Source of the DNA: Diacronema lutheri
Lineage: Eukaryota; Haptophyta; Pavlovophyceae; Pavlovales; Pavlovaceae
NCBI GenBank assembly: GCA_019448385.1
Contig: JAGTXO010000047.1
Location: forward strand, 241,539 to 305,538
Length of the DNA stretch: 64,000 nucleotides
Direction: 5' to 3'
The translations under genes and the position numbers were made by a program. This document shows positions 1 to 9,818 of this stretch, one piece after another; the stretch's first letter is position 1, and each line of letters opens with the position of its first letter. Below the pieces are notes generated by a model that saw nothing but the letters and a program-made list of their open reading frames with translations, did not search any database and was not told where the DNA came from.

Positions 1-170
1 GGAGGGCAAGGGTGGGGCCGTGGGCGAGGCGGACGGGCGGGCTTGCGAAACATGCGAGCGTGTTCTTTGGCCGTGACCGATGACGAAATACGAATTGCTC
101 GTTTTCTTTGCAAAAAAACAAAAGAAAAGAAGTAAACGAAAAGCGGACACACACGCGAGGTGCCTGAGAC

Positions 171-3100
171 TCACCCTCCGCCGCCCTGTGCCGCGCCCAC
201 CTCCTCCTCTTCCCGCCCAACGCCCGCCGTCTCCGCCTGCGCGACGCCTTGCTGCGTCCACGTCGTCCGCCCGCTCAGCTCGCGCACGTACTCGTCCGCC
301 GACGGCGAGTCGTCGCGCGGCAGCGCGGCGATGACAACCGTCGGCCGCTCCGTGGTGCGGTGCTGCAGCCCGGGCGTGTGGTGGTCGAGCATCTCGTCCC
401 ACGGCAGCGACTGCGGCGCACAAGGTGGGCGCGCGTTCGCCAAGCCCGACGGGCACGCGGGCGCGCGCGCGCGCGCGTCGGGGCGAGCGGGCGCGCGCGC
501 AGGGGCCGGGGCGGTGGGACGCAGGCCGCGCGCGCGCCACGGCGCGCGCCGCGCGTCTGCGCGCGCCTCTGAATATGTGTAGGGCGAGACGCCGTCGATC
601 TCGAGCAGGTCGACCCAGTAGACGTGGTAGCCGAGCTGGCGCACCTCGCGCACGTACCCCGACGCGTGGCAGTGCGCGTCGTGCACGTAGGTGCCGCCGC
701 CGGCGCGCTGCTCGCCAGCCGCCGCGACCGCGGCGGCGGCGGCGGCGGCGGCGGCGCCGTCTACGGTGCACCCGGCGGCGGTGGCGGGCGGCGCGGCGGC
801 GAGCGTGCAGCCGGCGTGCACGACGGCGATGCGCATGTGTGCGGCGAGGGCCTCCGCCTGCGCCTGGATCTGCGCGATCAGTTGCTCGCTCGACGCGGCG
901 GACGTGGACGAGGCGGAGACGAAGAGCGCGTCGCAATAGACGACCGGCTCGAGCGTGTCGGAGCGGAGGAGGAGGCGAATGAGCGAGCGCGCGAGCACGC
1001 GCTTGACTGAGTCAAAGACGACGAGTAGGCGCACATGTGACTGTAGGCAGTAACCCATGAGCGCTCGGTTGAATTTGTTCTTCAGCGTGCCGATCACGCG
1101 AAGGCACGAGCCGGCATCCTCGCCCACCATGAAGAGCGTCCGGATCGATGCGGTGCCCGGACAGTTCTCCTTGTCGTACCAGCGCGCGAGCACATCCGCC
1201 GGGATTGCGGACAGGTGGCGCACGTTGGCCGGGTCGCGCCTGCGGATGTCGCGCAGGCTCTCAGCTGACGCGCCGAAGATGGCGCGGAGCCACCGGATGA
1301 CGACGGGGCGCATCTCCTGCGAGGGGCAGGGCAGGCGGCGGGGGAGCGCGCGCGTCCTGCGAGGTTGGTTCGCTGCGGCGCGGCGCACACTCGGTGGCTG
1401 GGCGGTTGGCGCGTGGGAGCCAGCGCGGCTAGAAATGGCGGCGCAGCAGCCCGTCCGCCGGCGCCCCCAGCCGCGACGCGTAGCCAATACACGGCGGTGC
1501 GCGTCTAGCGTGCCGGACGAGGACGAGAACAAGGCAAAGCGCGGGGTGCGGCGTACCTCGTCGCCGAGGTTGTCCTCGTAGTAGCGGAAGAGGAGCTCGG
1601 GGTTGCGCCATTCGAGCATCGCCTCGTGCACCTGCACAGCGGCGAAGGCGGCGGGCAAGGGGCCCGATCCACGGCGGTGGGCGGATCGGTTGGCACGCAC
1701 GGCGCAAGGCGGTCGGCAACGTGGGGCGGGCGGTATGGGGGTATGCGCCGCGCAAAGGCGGTGCATGCACGAAGCGGAGAAAAAGGCGGGGAAAAAGGCG
1801 GGGAAAAAAGGCGGGGAAAAAAGGCGGGGAAAAAAGGCCGTGGGGCGGTTGCGCCGCGCAAGGGCGGTGCATGCACGAAGCGGAGAAAAAGGCGGGAAAA
1901 AGGGACGGGAGAAAAAGACCGTGGGGCGGAGCGCGCGCCTCGGCCCTGCGCGTGCGCAACGCGTCGACGGGCGTCTCGAGCAGCACGGAGAGCGCGCCAA
2001 AGCCAGCCGCCTCGACCATCGAGTAGGGCAGCGCGGGCACGCCCGACACCGCCGCGGCGGCGAGCGCGCAGTCGTACTCGATCATCAGGCTCTCGACGCG
2101 CGGCGCGAGCTGCGCGGACCAGCGACCGGCAGCGCCCGCATCGCGCAGCCCCTGCATGAGCGTCGTATGCGCCGCGACCACCTTTGCGAGCGCGAGCAGC
2201 TGCGGCCCCGTCGCGTCCCCGCGCGCCGCGCGCACGAGCGTACCCACGTGCCTGCCCACGTCGGCGAGCGACGCGAACATGTGCGCGCGCGAGGGGGCGC
2301 ATTCGAGCAAGAATTGGGTGCGTGGCAGCTGCAGCGCCTCGTGCGACGTGAGTGCGCGCTTGTAGAGCAGGTCCAAAACCCAGTACATGAGCGAGTTGAT
2401 CGTCTTCTCCTCGGGGTTCGCCTCCGTGATCAGACGGCGCAAGAGGAACGGCACGCCGTCCACGTCGTAGCCGCTGTCGATCTGCGCGCCGCCCGCGCCG
2501 TCGGGCGCGGCGCCGAGCGCGTGCAGCGCGCGAGCGAACACCGCGTCCAGGTCAGCGTCCGCGCCCGCGGGCGGCGTCGGCTGCGCGGCGACGTCGGCAG
2601 CGACGCCGCCGCCGCCGTCCGCGTCGGCGGCGTGCCGTGCGCCGCGCGCCTGCGCGGCCGCGACGGTTGAGCATGAGGCTGTGGGCAGCACGATCTGCCC
2701 GGCGGCGGGCACCTCCTGCGTCTGCGCCGCCAGGTAGCACAGCTGCAGCGGCCATGGCAGATGCAAGCAGGAGGACGGGCGCGGGCGGGAGAGGAAGGGG
2801 GGTGGGGTGGGGGTTGGGTTTAAAGGGAGGGGGTGGGTGGGGTGGGAAGGGGGGAAGGGGGGGGGGGGGGGGGATGGGGATATGCAAGGCACCTGCAGGA
2901 ACGGGAAGACCATTCGCATCCGCTCCCAACCCGTACGACCACGCGGGTCATCCGCCCACTCGGAAAAGCGGAGGGGCGCTCCCCCGGCGGGCACCGCCCC
3001 GCTCCCGCCACGCGCGCCCGTCACACCGCCGACCGCGCCGCCAACCGCCGCCGCGCGCCGGCCGACCGCGTAGCCACCGCCCGCCGACGCGACGCGCAGG

Positions 3101-4825
3101 GCGCCCGACGCGATCGCCGTGGCGGTCCGCCGCGCGCGCGCGGCGGCCGTCGCCGCCTCCTCCTCCTCCGCCATCGTGTCAAAGGCCTCCCGAAAGGATA
3201 AACATTCCACGGTCGGCCGGAGCGGCGAGAAGTGGGCAAAGGCGCCGACGCACAGCGTTTCGAGGGCGCGCGTGCGATGATCGGTTTTCACTTTCTCGAC
3301 AACGACACGCGCGCACCTTTGTCGCGTCAAGTGGCGGGATAAGGGAGGGAGGGGGGGGCGGGGGGGGGGGGGGTGGGTTGGGGGGGGGGGGGGGTTGGGG
3401 GGGGGGGGGATGGAGGGATGGGGGCGGGGTGGAGATAAGGCGTGGCGTGGTGCGAGGGGCTGGCCGCGTTGAGGCGCGCATGCGCGAACACACTGCGTCG
3501 GTGCGATGGCGGCGCAGCCAGCGCACCAGAGCATCTCATTGGCCAATTCGCGTGGCAGCGTCACATATGTGACGGTGAGGAGGAAGCACTGGTTGAATGC
3601 GCGCCGCACCTGCGGGCGGGAAACAAGGAAGAGGGGGAGGGGGGGGGGGGGGGGGGGAGAGGGGGGGAGAGGGGGGGAGAGGGGAGGGGCTTGCAGCGGT
3701 GGGAATCGGGCTGCAAGTTGCCCGCCGCGCAGGGGAGCGCGCGCCGTCCACGCCAAAGCAAAGAGAGCGAAGGGCAGAGCAGGGCAGGGCAGGGCAGGGC
3801 AGGGCAGGGCAGGGCGGGGCAGGGCGGGGCAGGGCGGGGCGGGGCGGGGCAGGGCATGGCAGGGCAGGGCAAGGCAGGGCAGGGCCTGGCCTGGCCAGCG
3901 CGGACATCTCGGTTGAGGCTCTCAAACTCGCGCGGCGCCATGCTGTCCAACCCGAGGTCAGTGTCGCCAGAGTCGAGCTTTGCAAGCAACGGGTTGAGCC
4001 CATTCTTCTTGGGGATGAATTTAATCACGGCGCCGAGCTTGGGGTAGCGCGCACGGCAGCCCGCCTGCAGCTGTGCGATCGCCGCGAGCGTCGCGCGCGT
4101 GCACTCGACGGACTGTGTCGATGCTGCAAGCGTGCACGAGCGCGCGCCGTCGGCTAAGGCGGAGCGGCGCGCGGCCGCGTCCTGCGTGGGGTGGAGGGGG
4201 GGCAGGGGGAGGGGGGGGTTGTGGGTAGTGGGATGGGGTAGAGAGGGGGGTTTGGGGGGGGGGGGGGGGGGGGGGGCGAAATGTGATGATGATTGGAGGC
4301 ATGACGAGGGGTGTGGCTCTGGCAAAGCACGCAGACGGCGTCAGCCGTACGCCCGCGCGCCACCCCTCGCGAACAGGGAGCTCACGGCGCAGGCGCAGGC
4401 GCATGCAGGGGCGCGTGTGGGGCGCGCGCCTGCTCGTCGTAGGGCGCAAGGATGGCGGAGGCGACAAAGGAGCGCCACGCCCACGCCGCCTCGCGCCACT
4501 TGACAAGGCCTGTGCTCACCTCGCCGTTGTTTAAAAAGTCGTAGCTGCGCAGGAAGGCGCGCGCGCGCGCCATCGGCGGCGTCGCGCGTGGCTTCGCGCG
4601 ACCGTGCGAGCCAGAGACGCGCGCGGCGCACGACCGCGCGCGCGCGCGCGCACGTCCGCTCGGCGCCCATCACGGGGACGGGGACGGAGAGCAGCATGGC
4701 TGACATCGTGCGCATCACGGCGCCCGGCTCCCACGGCTCGTCGGGCTCGGGGAGGGGCGGCCATTCCGGATAGACGCCGCACGAGCTAGGCGCGCCTTTC
4801 CCCTTTCCTTTCACCTTTGCCTTGC

Positions 4826-4877
<52 letters not shown>

Positions 4878-5096
4878 GTCGGCGGCGCCCGCGCGAGCGG
4901 CCGGCGCTTGCGGCGCGCGCGCGTCGCCCGCCGCCGGCGGCGCGGTCGCAGCGGCCGTGACGGAAAGGCGTGACGGATGGCGTGCAAGACGTCGCTGTGG
5001 CGCTGCGCCGCCCGCCCATGCCGCGGGACGCGGTGCGAGCGCGCGCGCTCCCGCGCCGGCGCAGAGCAACAGCGCCGCGCAGAGGCGCGCCATCAT
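171..5096 (-). CDS. Unidentified multi-exon protein with N-terminal signal/plastid-type leader
   Basis: I do not recognise the family. The start is set at the ATG at 5096-5094, which opens a leader MMARLCAALLLCAGAGARAL followed by APRP, resembling a signal peptide with the start of a plastid transit peptide. Exons that read as coding on the minus strand lie near 5096-4650, 4545-4430, 4170-3905, 3600-3510, 3300-2880, 2740-1950, 1640-1560, 1310-580 and 410-171. The first junction has donor GTGCGC and acceptor CTGCGCAG and joins ERT to YDFLNNG. Coding-like stretches include a helical region with NSLMYWVLDLLYKRAL and a C-terminal region with MVGEDAGSCLRV and VYWVDLLEIDGV. Introns carry sense poly-C tracts and repeats. 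The last exon reaches a TGA at 173-171, but a GTGAGT donor overlaps it and a pyrimidine-rich acceptor-like stretch follows at 100-135, so the gene may continue past the left edge. Exon borders are approximate. Confidence 0.5.
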
Positions 5097-5145
5097 CAAT
5101 GGCCGCCTTTGGACGGCTGCCGTTGGTTTGAAAAGCGAGCAGAGA
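5097..5145. promoter_or_regulatory. 49-bp divergent intergenic gap, likely bidirectional promoter
   Basis: The two start codons face away from each other with 49 bp between them. The gap contains TTTGAAAAG at about 5127-5135. Similar TTTGAAA/TTTCAAA-like strings lie just upstream of several other genes here (about 7945, 32385 and 33526). This is seen in the sequence; promoter function is inferred. Confidence 0.4.
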
Positions 5146-7907
5146 ATGAGTGATCGGAGACAGGAGGCGGAGCAGAGACGGATGGATGACGAGGCGAAGG
5201 CGGGCTACCTGAAGAAGAAGGCGGCTAAGGGCCTGCAGGGCTTCAAGCAGTGGAAGCGGCGGTGGATCGTGCTCGATGGCGCCAACCTCTCCTGGGCCGA
5301 CTCGGCCACGTCGCGCGAGAAGGGCCGCATCGACGTCGACGGTGCGTGGCTCGCGCGCCTGTCCGATCCGGCCGCGGCACGCTTCGAGGTGGGCGACGAC
5401 AAGGAGCTGCTCGCGCTGCAGGGGGCCGACGCGACGGAAGCGCGCGCGTGGACAGACGCGCTCATCGCCCGCCGCGCCCGCCGCACCTCGCGTTGGGACG
5501 ACCGGCTGCTGGGCAAGGTGGGCGCGTCCGCCGGCGACCGCGAGCGGTTGCGCGCCGTGTGCGAGACGTGGCAGGACGGGCACCTGACGGTGCTGCGCGA
5601 GCGCGCGCCCGAGCTGGGCGCGGCGCTCAACGATGGCGCCGCCGAAGCGGCCGCCGCGATCGCCGCGACCGCCGCCGCCGGCGCGGACGGCACGGCGGCC
5701 GGCTCGGCGGCGGCGACGCCCGGTCATCGGCTGTGGTGCGTGCTCGACCGCTCGACGCTGTGGATCTCGTCAGGGCCTCGCACGGCAGGCACACCCCTCG
5801 GCTATATTGCGCTCGACGCCGTCGAAGCCGTGCGCGCGCTGCCCGGCCAGCGTTGTGTCGTGCTCGCCAGTGAGCGCGGTGATACAGTCACACTGACTGC
5901 AGACACTCGCCGGCAGCTCCTCGACTGGAACGTGGCGCTCGCGCGCTCGCACTCGGCGGCACGGCAGCTGCTGCGCGCGCAGGTGCTCCGGCGCCTCGAC
6001 ACCGCCGCCGAGCGCGAGCCGCGCGCGCCGCCGCGCCCGCCGCCCGTCTCGGCGGCCGCGGCAATGACCGCAGAGCGTGACGCGCGCGCGCTCGCCGCCG
6101 GCGTGCCGTGCGGGCCGGACGGGCGGCCGCTGCCCGGCGCGGTGCCGGACGGCGGCGTGCTGCACGTCGGTGTTACACCGCCCGTCATCTCCGCGACGCG
6201 CGCCGGCGCAGCCTTTGGCGCGTGCGGCGTCGGGACCGGCTGTGGAGGGGGCGGCGCCCATTTTGAAATGCAGGCGCAGCGGATGGGGGGCGCCGTAGGC
6301 ATGGCGGGCGCGGGTGCGTGTGGCGCGGCAGGCGTGGGTGGCGCGGCGGACGGCGGTGAGAGCGTCGGCGCGATGGCGAGCGCGGCGCAGCGCGCGTCGG
6401 CGAGCGACGCGGCCGGGGCGGCCGCCGAGGCGGCGGAGGAAGCGGCCGCCTTTGCGGAGTGGGAGGCGGAGATGGCGTCGGTGAGGTCAGGCGCGCACGC
6501 GCAGGGCGTGGGCGTCGCGTGCGCCTTTTGGTGCGCGCGGCTGCCGAGGCTGCTGCTGCACGCGGCATGTCTCTTCTGCCCACGCCGCATGCGAACCCGC
6601 ACAAGGCGCACGTTGCGCACGGCGGACGCACAGGTGCGCACCGCCGGCCAGCGCGCGCTGCACTCAGCGGCAGAGGCGGCACAAGCCGTCGACGCCAAGC
6701 TGCTCGGTGGGAAGGGCGGGACGGGCGTCGCGGCGATCGGCTCGGCGATCCACTCGCTCTCCGAGGCCGCCGACGGCGCAGATGGCGGCGGCGCTGGCGG
6801 CGGCGGCGTGTCTGGCGCTGACCTGGTGTCGCGTGTCGTTCCCGTCATCGAGCGGCGCGGCGACGGCGCGGAGCTGACGATCGCGTCGGCGCGCGACGCG
6901 CTCGATCATCACGTGGGCCACCGTGCGTGGCTTCTCGTCTGCGCCCATCGTATCCCAATTTCGAATCGGTGGTCCAAAAAGGTGCGAAGCGCGTGCCGCG
7001 TGCCGCGCGCTCGGCGGTGGCGCCGGCGGCGCGTGCGCGGCGCGGCGCGGCGCGGCACAGCTCGGGCTGACGCGCGCGCGCACGCGCCCTCGCGCCCTCG
7101 CCCCCCCCTGGGACCCCCGTCTCTCCCCCTCCCCCCCACGCGGCGAACCCGAGCCTGGCGCAGGTTCTGGGGACGCGCATCTCCGCCGAGCTTGAGCACG
7201 AGCTGTGGGCCTACGCGCGCAACCTCGCGCGCCTCGGCGCGGCGCACGCGCGCGCGACGGGCCAGCCGATGGGCGGCGCGTGCGGCGCGCGCGTGCTGCG
7301 GCCGCCGCCGCGGCTCGCGAGCGCGGCGGGCGCGCACGCCGCCGGCCGGCCGCACGCGCACGTGCCCCTCGGCCACTTTTTAATGTTGGTGCACACGCTG
7401 CCGTTGGTGCTGCCCTCCGGGCAGTTCTTTGGCTTTGACGCGCTCGCGGCGGAGGTGGCGGCGGGCGGCGCGAGCGGCGACTTCGACGCGGGCGCGGGCG
7501 GCGCGGGCGGCGGCGGTGCAGGCGGTGCAGGCGGTGCAGGCGTGTGGGCCGGCGGGCGCGACACGTGCGCCGAGTTGCCACCCGGTGCGTCGGCGGCGTA
7601 CGCGCCGCCGGGCGCGCTGGGCGGTGCCGGCGGTGCGGGTGGCCATGGTTCGGATCTGGCGTTCGTGCAGCCGCTCATTGAGTGCGCCGACCCGACGGCG
7701 TGCAAGGACGCCTTCTTCAAGGCGGTCGGCGCGCTGCAGGCGGCACTCGCGCCCGTGCACCGCGCGCGGCTCGCCGAGCTCGACGAGGCGGAGGCGACGC
7801 GCATCGCCGCGTTCGTCGCGAACGCGTGGCAGCGCGTGCTCGACGCGGGCGCCGGCGCGCCGGCCGGCGGCACGCGCGTGAGCGTGGGCGTGCCGGATCG
7901 ACTGTGA
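5146..7907 (+). CDS. Protein with two pleckstrin-homology (PH) domains
   Basis: Three exons join in frame: 5146-6480 (donor GTGAGG), 6634-6912 (donor GTGGGC) and 7164-7907. They give about 785 residues, and both introns are phase 0. Residues about 15-110 form a PH domain (GYLKKKAAKGLQGFKQWKRR, ending at a W in the last helix). A second PH-like unit covers about residues 130-280 (LWCVLDRSTLWI to LLDWNVALARS). PH domains bind phosphoinositides or proteins at membranes. The middle is Gly/Ala-rich and probably disordered. The C-terminal exon holds a helical region (ELEHELWAYARNLARLG, then HVPLGHFLMLVHTLP) that I do not recognise. The ATG at 5146 is preferred over upstream in-frame codons because it is next to the PH domain and 49 bp from the divergent gene. 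The second intron has a sense poly-C tract before its acceptor. The stop is only 70 bp from the next gene. Confidence 0.82.
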
Positions 7908-7977
7908 AGGAAGAGCCCGCCGAGATTAAAACCATTGAATATTCCTTCAAAATTCCAGGCCGCCCGCCGGCTGGGCG

Positions 7978-9762
7978 ATGCGGAAGGACGCGAGCGCCAA
8001 CTCGCGCAAGCGTGCTGAGAGTAGCCGACTCGACACGCGGCTGCCCGTCACGCTGCTCTCGGGCTTCCTCGGCGCGGGCAAGACGACGCTTCTCCGCGCG
8101 ATCCTCAAGGCCGCCGGCCATCGCGGCCTCAAGGCCGCCGTGCTCGTGAACGACATGGCGGAGCTCAACATCGACGCACGCGACGTCGCCGCGCTCGTCC
8201 AGCGCGAGGAGTCGCTTGTGCGACTGCAGAACGGCTGCATTTGCTGCGACCTGCGCGCAGACCTCGTCGAGGAGGTTGGCCAGCTCGCGCGCGCCGGCCG
8301 CTTTGACTTCCTCGTCATTGAGAGCACGGGCATCTCGGAGCCGATGCAGGTCGCCGAGGCGTTTGCGGCCGACGTGCCGCCGAGCGCGCTCGCGGCCGAC
8401 CCGGCGGCGGGCGCGGCGCTCGGCCGGCTGGCCGACGTGGCGCGGCTCGACACGTGCGTCACCATCGTCGACTGCGCATCCTTCTGGGCCGACGCCTTCT
8501 CGCACCGCACAGTGCAGGACACGGCGGCCGTCGGCGCATCGCCTCGGCCCGACGACGAGCGCGCGCTGTCCAAATTGCTCGTCGATCAGGTGGAGTTTGC
8601 CGACGTAGTGCTGCTCAACAAGGTGGACCTTGCCACCCACGCCGACGTGCAGCGCACGCGCGCCGCCGTGCGCGCGCTCAATGACCGCTGCGCGATCGCG
8701 AAGACGACGCGCGCGTGTGTGCCATTCGACGCCATCGTGCGCACCGGGCGCTACGACGAGGAGGCGGCGAAGCGCGCGCGCGGCTGGATGAGCGGCGAGG
8801 CGCACGCGCCGGAGAGCGAGGCGCTCGGCGTCTCTTCGTGGGTCTACCGCCGCGCGCGCCCCTTCTCGTCGCTGCGGCTCTGCGACTGGGCGGCCGCGCG
8901 GTTCGCACTCAGCGCCGACGGCGGCGCGCTCGTCGAGGACGGAGGCGGCGACGGTGGCGGTGGTGGCGAGGCGGCAGCGGAGTCGAAGGACGAGAGCGCG
9001 CACGAGCACAACACGTCCGAGCGCAGCGCTGCGCACGACGCGGCCGCCGGCTGCGAGGGCGCGCACGCAACGCGCGCGAAGGCGATCGGCCGGCTGCAGC
9101 GCACGTGGCGCGCGCGGTACAGCGGCGGGCGGCTGCTGCGCTCCAAGGGCGCGCTGTGGCTCGCGGAGTATCACGGCTTTCAGGCGAGCTGGCAGCAGGC
9201 GGGGCACGACGCGCACCTCTGCCTCGCCGACGAGTGGGCGGAGGGCGGCGAGCGGCGCGCGGGCGGCGCGGGCGGCGCGGGCGGCGTGGGTGGCGCGGGC
9301 GGCGCGGGCGGCGTGGGCGGCGTGGGCGACGTGGAGGAGGGCGCGTGGGGCAATCGACGGACGGAGCTCGTGCTTATCGGTATTGGCTTGCCGCGCGCGC
9401 AGATCGAGGCAGAGCTTGACCTTTGCTTGCTCACCGACGGCGAAATGGCCCCAGGTCCCGTTGCGTGGGCAGCCATGGATGAGCCGTTGGAGATGCTTCC
9501 GCGCAAGCTCAAGCTCACGATGGCGCGGCCAGGCTTCCCGCACGCGCAGCCCGCGCGCAAGCGCATGGGCAGGGCGCGGCCGGAGAGCGGCGCACGGCCG
9601 ACCGCCATGGATCGGCCCAAGCGGCGAGAAGCGGATGTTACGTTGCCAAGGGGGGCGCGCGGTGCTGAGGCAAAGGCGGCGCGCGCACGCCGCGCGCGCA
9701 GGGCAGCGACGGCCGAGTCACACGGGGACGCGTTGCGCAGGCCGTCGACCCACCCTCTCTGA
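7978..9762 (+). CDS. CobW/COG0523 family G3E GTPase (putative zinc/metal chaperone)
   Basis: A single-exon, 594-residue protein. The N-terminal GTPase has a Walker A motif GFLGAGKTT, the diagnostic CxCC metal motif in GCICCDLR, the segment IESTGISEP, and the guanine-specificity motif NKVDL. The family loads metals, typically zinc or cobalt, onto client enzymes; eukaryotic ZNG1 members activate methionine aminopeptidase. The C-terminal CobW_C domain is recognisable (WVYRRARPFSSLRL, then ALWLAEYHGFQASW) but is split by a low-complexity insert of about 70 residues rich in Gly, Glu and Ser. A second Gly-Ala-Val-rich insert lies at about 9240-9340. The tail is basic (KRMGRAR, PKRREA). The start is the first ATG upstream of the GTPase core. 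It follows the PH gene by 70 bp and converges on PRPF38B with 56 bp between stop codons. The exact metal cannot be told from sequence. Confidence 0.93.
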   Translation: MRKDASANSRKRAESSRLDTRLPVTLLSGFLGAGKTTLLRAILKAAGHRGLKAAVLVNDMAELNIDARDVAALVQREESLVRLQNGCICCDLRADLVEEVGQLARAGRFDFLVIESTGISEPMQVAEAFAADVPPSALAADPAAGAALGRLADVARLDTCVTIVDCASFWADAFSHRTVQDTAAVGASPRPDDERALSKLLVDQVEFADVVLLNKVDLATHADVQRTRAAVRALNDRCAIAKTTRACVPFDAIVRTGRYDEEAAKRARGWMSGEAHAPESEALGVSSWVYRRARPFSSLRLCDWAAARFALSADGGALVEDGGGDGGGGGEAAAESKDESAHEHNTSERSAAHDAAAGCEGAHATRAKAIGRLQRTWRARYSGGRLLRSKGALWLAEYHGFQASWQQAGHDAHLCLADEWAEGGERRAGGAGGAGGVGGAGGAGGVGGVGDVEEGAWGNRRTELVLIGIGLPRAQIEAELDLCLLTDGEMAPGPVAWAAMDEPLEMLPRKLKLTMARPGFPHAQPARKRMGRARPESGARPTAMDRPKRREADVTLPRGARGAEAKAARARRARRAATAESHGDALRRPSTHPL

Positions 9763-9818
9763 CATTGACTGTGGAAATAACGGAGGGGGCCAAACACCGG
9801 CTCAGACTGGGGGCTCTC

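Noticed and set aside
5205-6848. Long minus-strand open frames opposite the PH-domain gene
   Set aside because: They are Arg/Ala/Ser-rich with no motifs, and the opposite strand carries clear PH domains. Stop codons are rare at this GC content, so such frames are expected.
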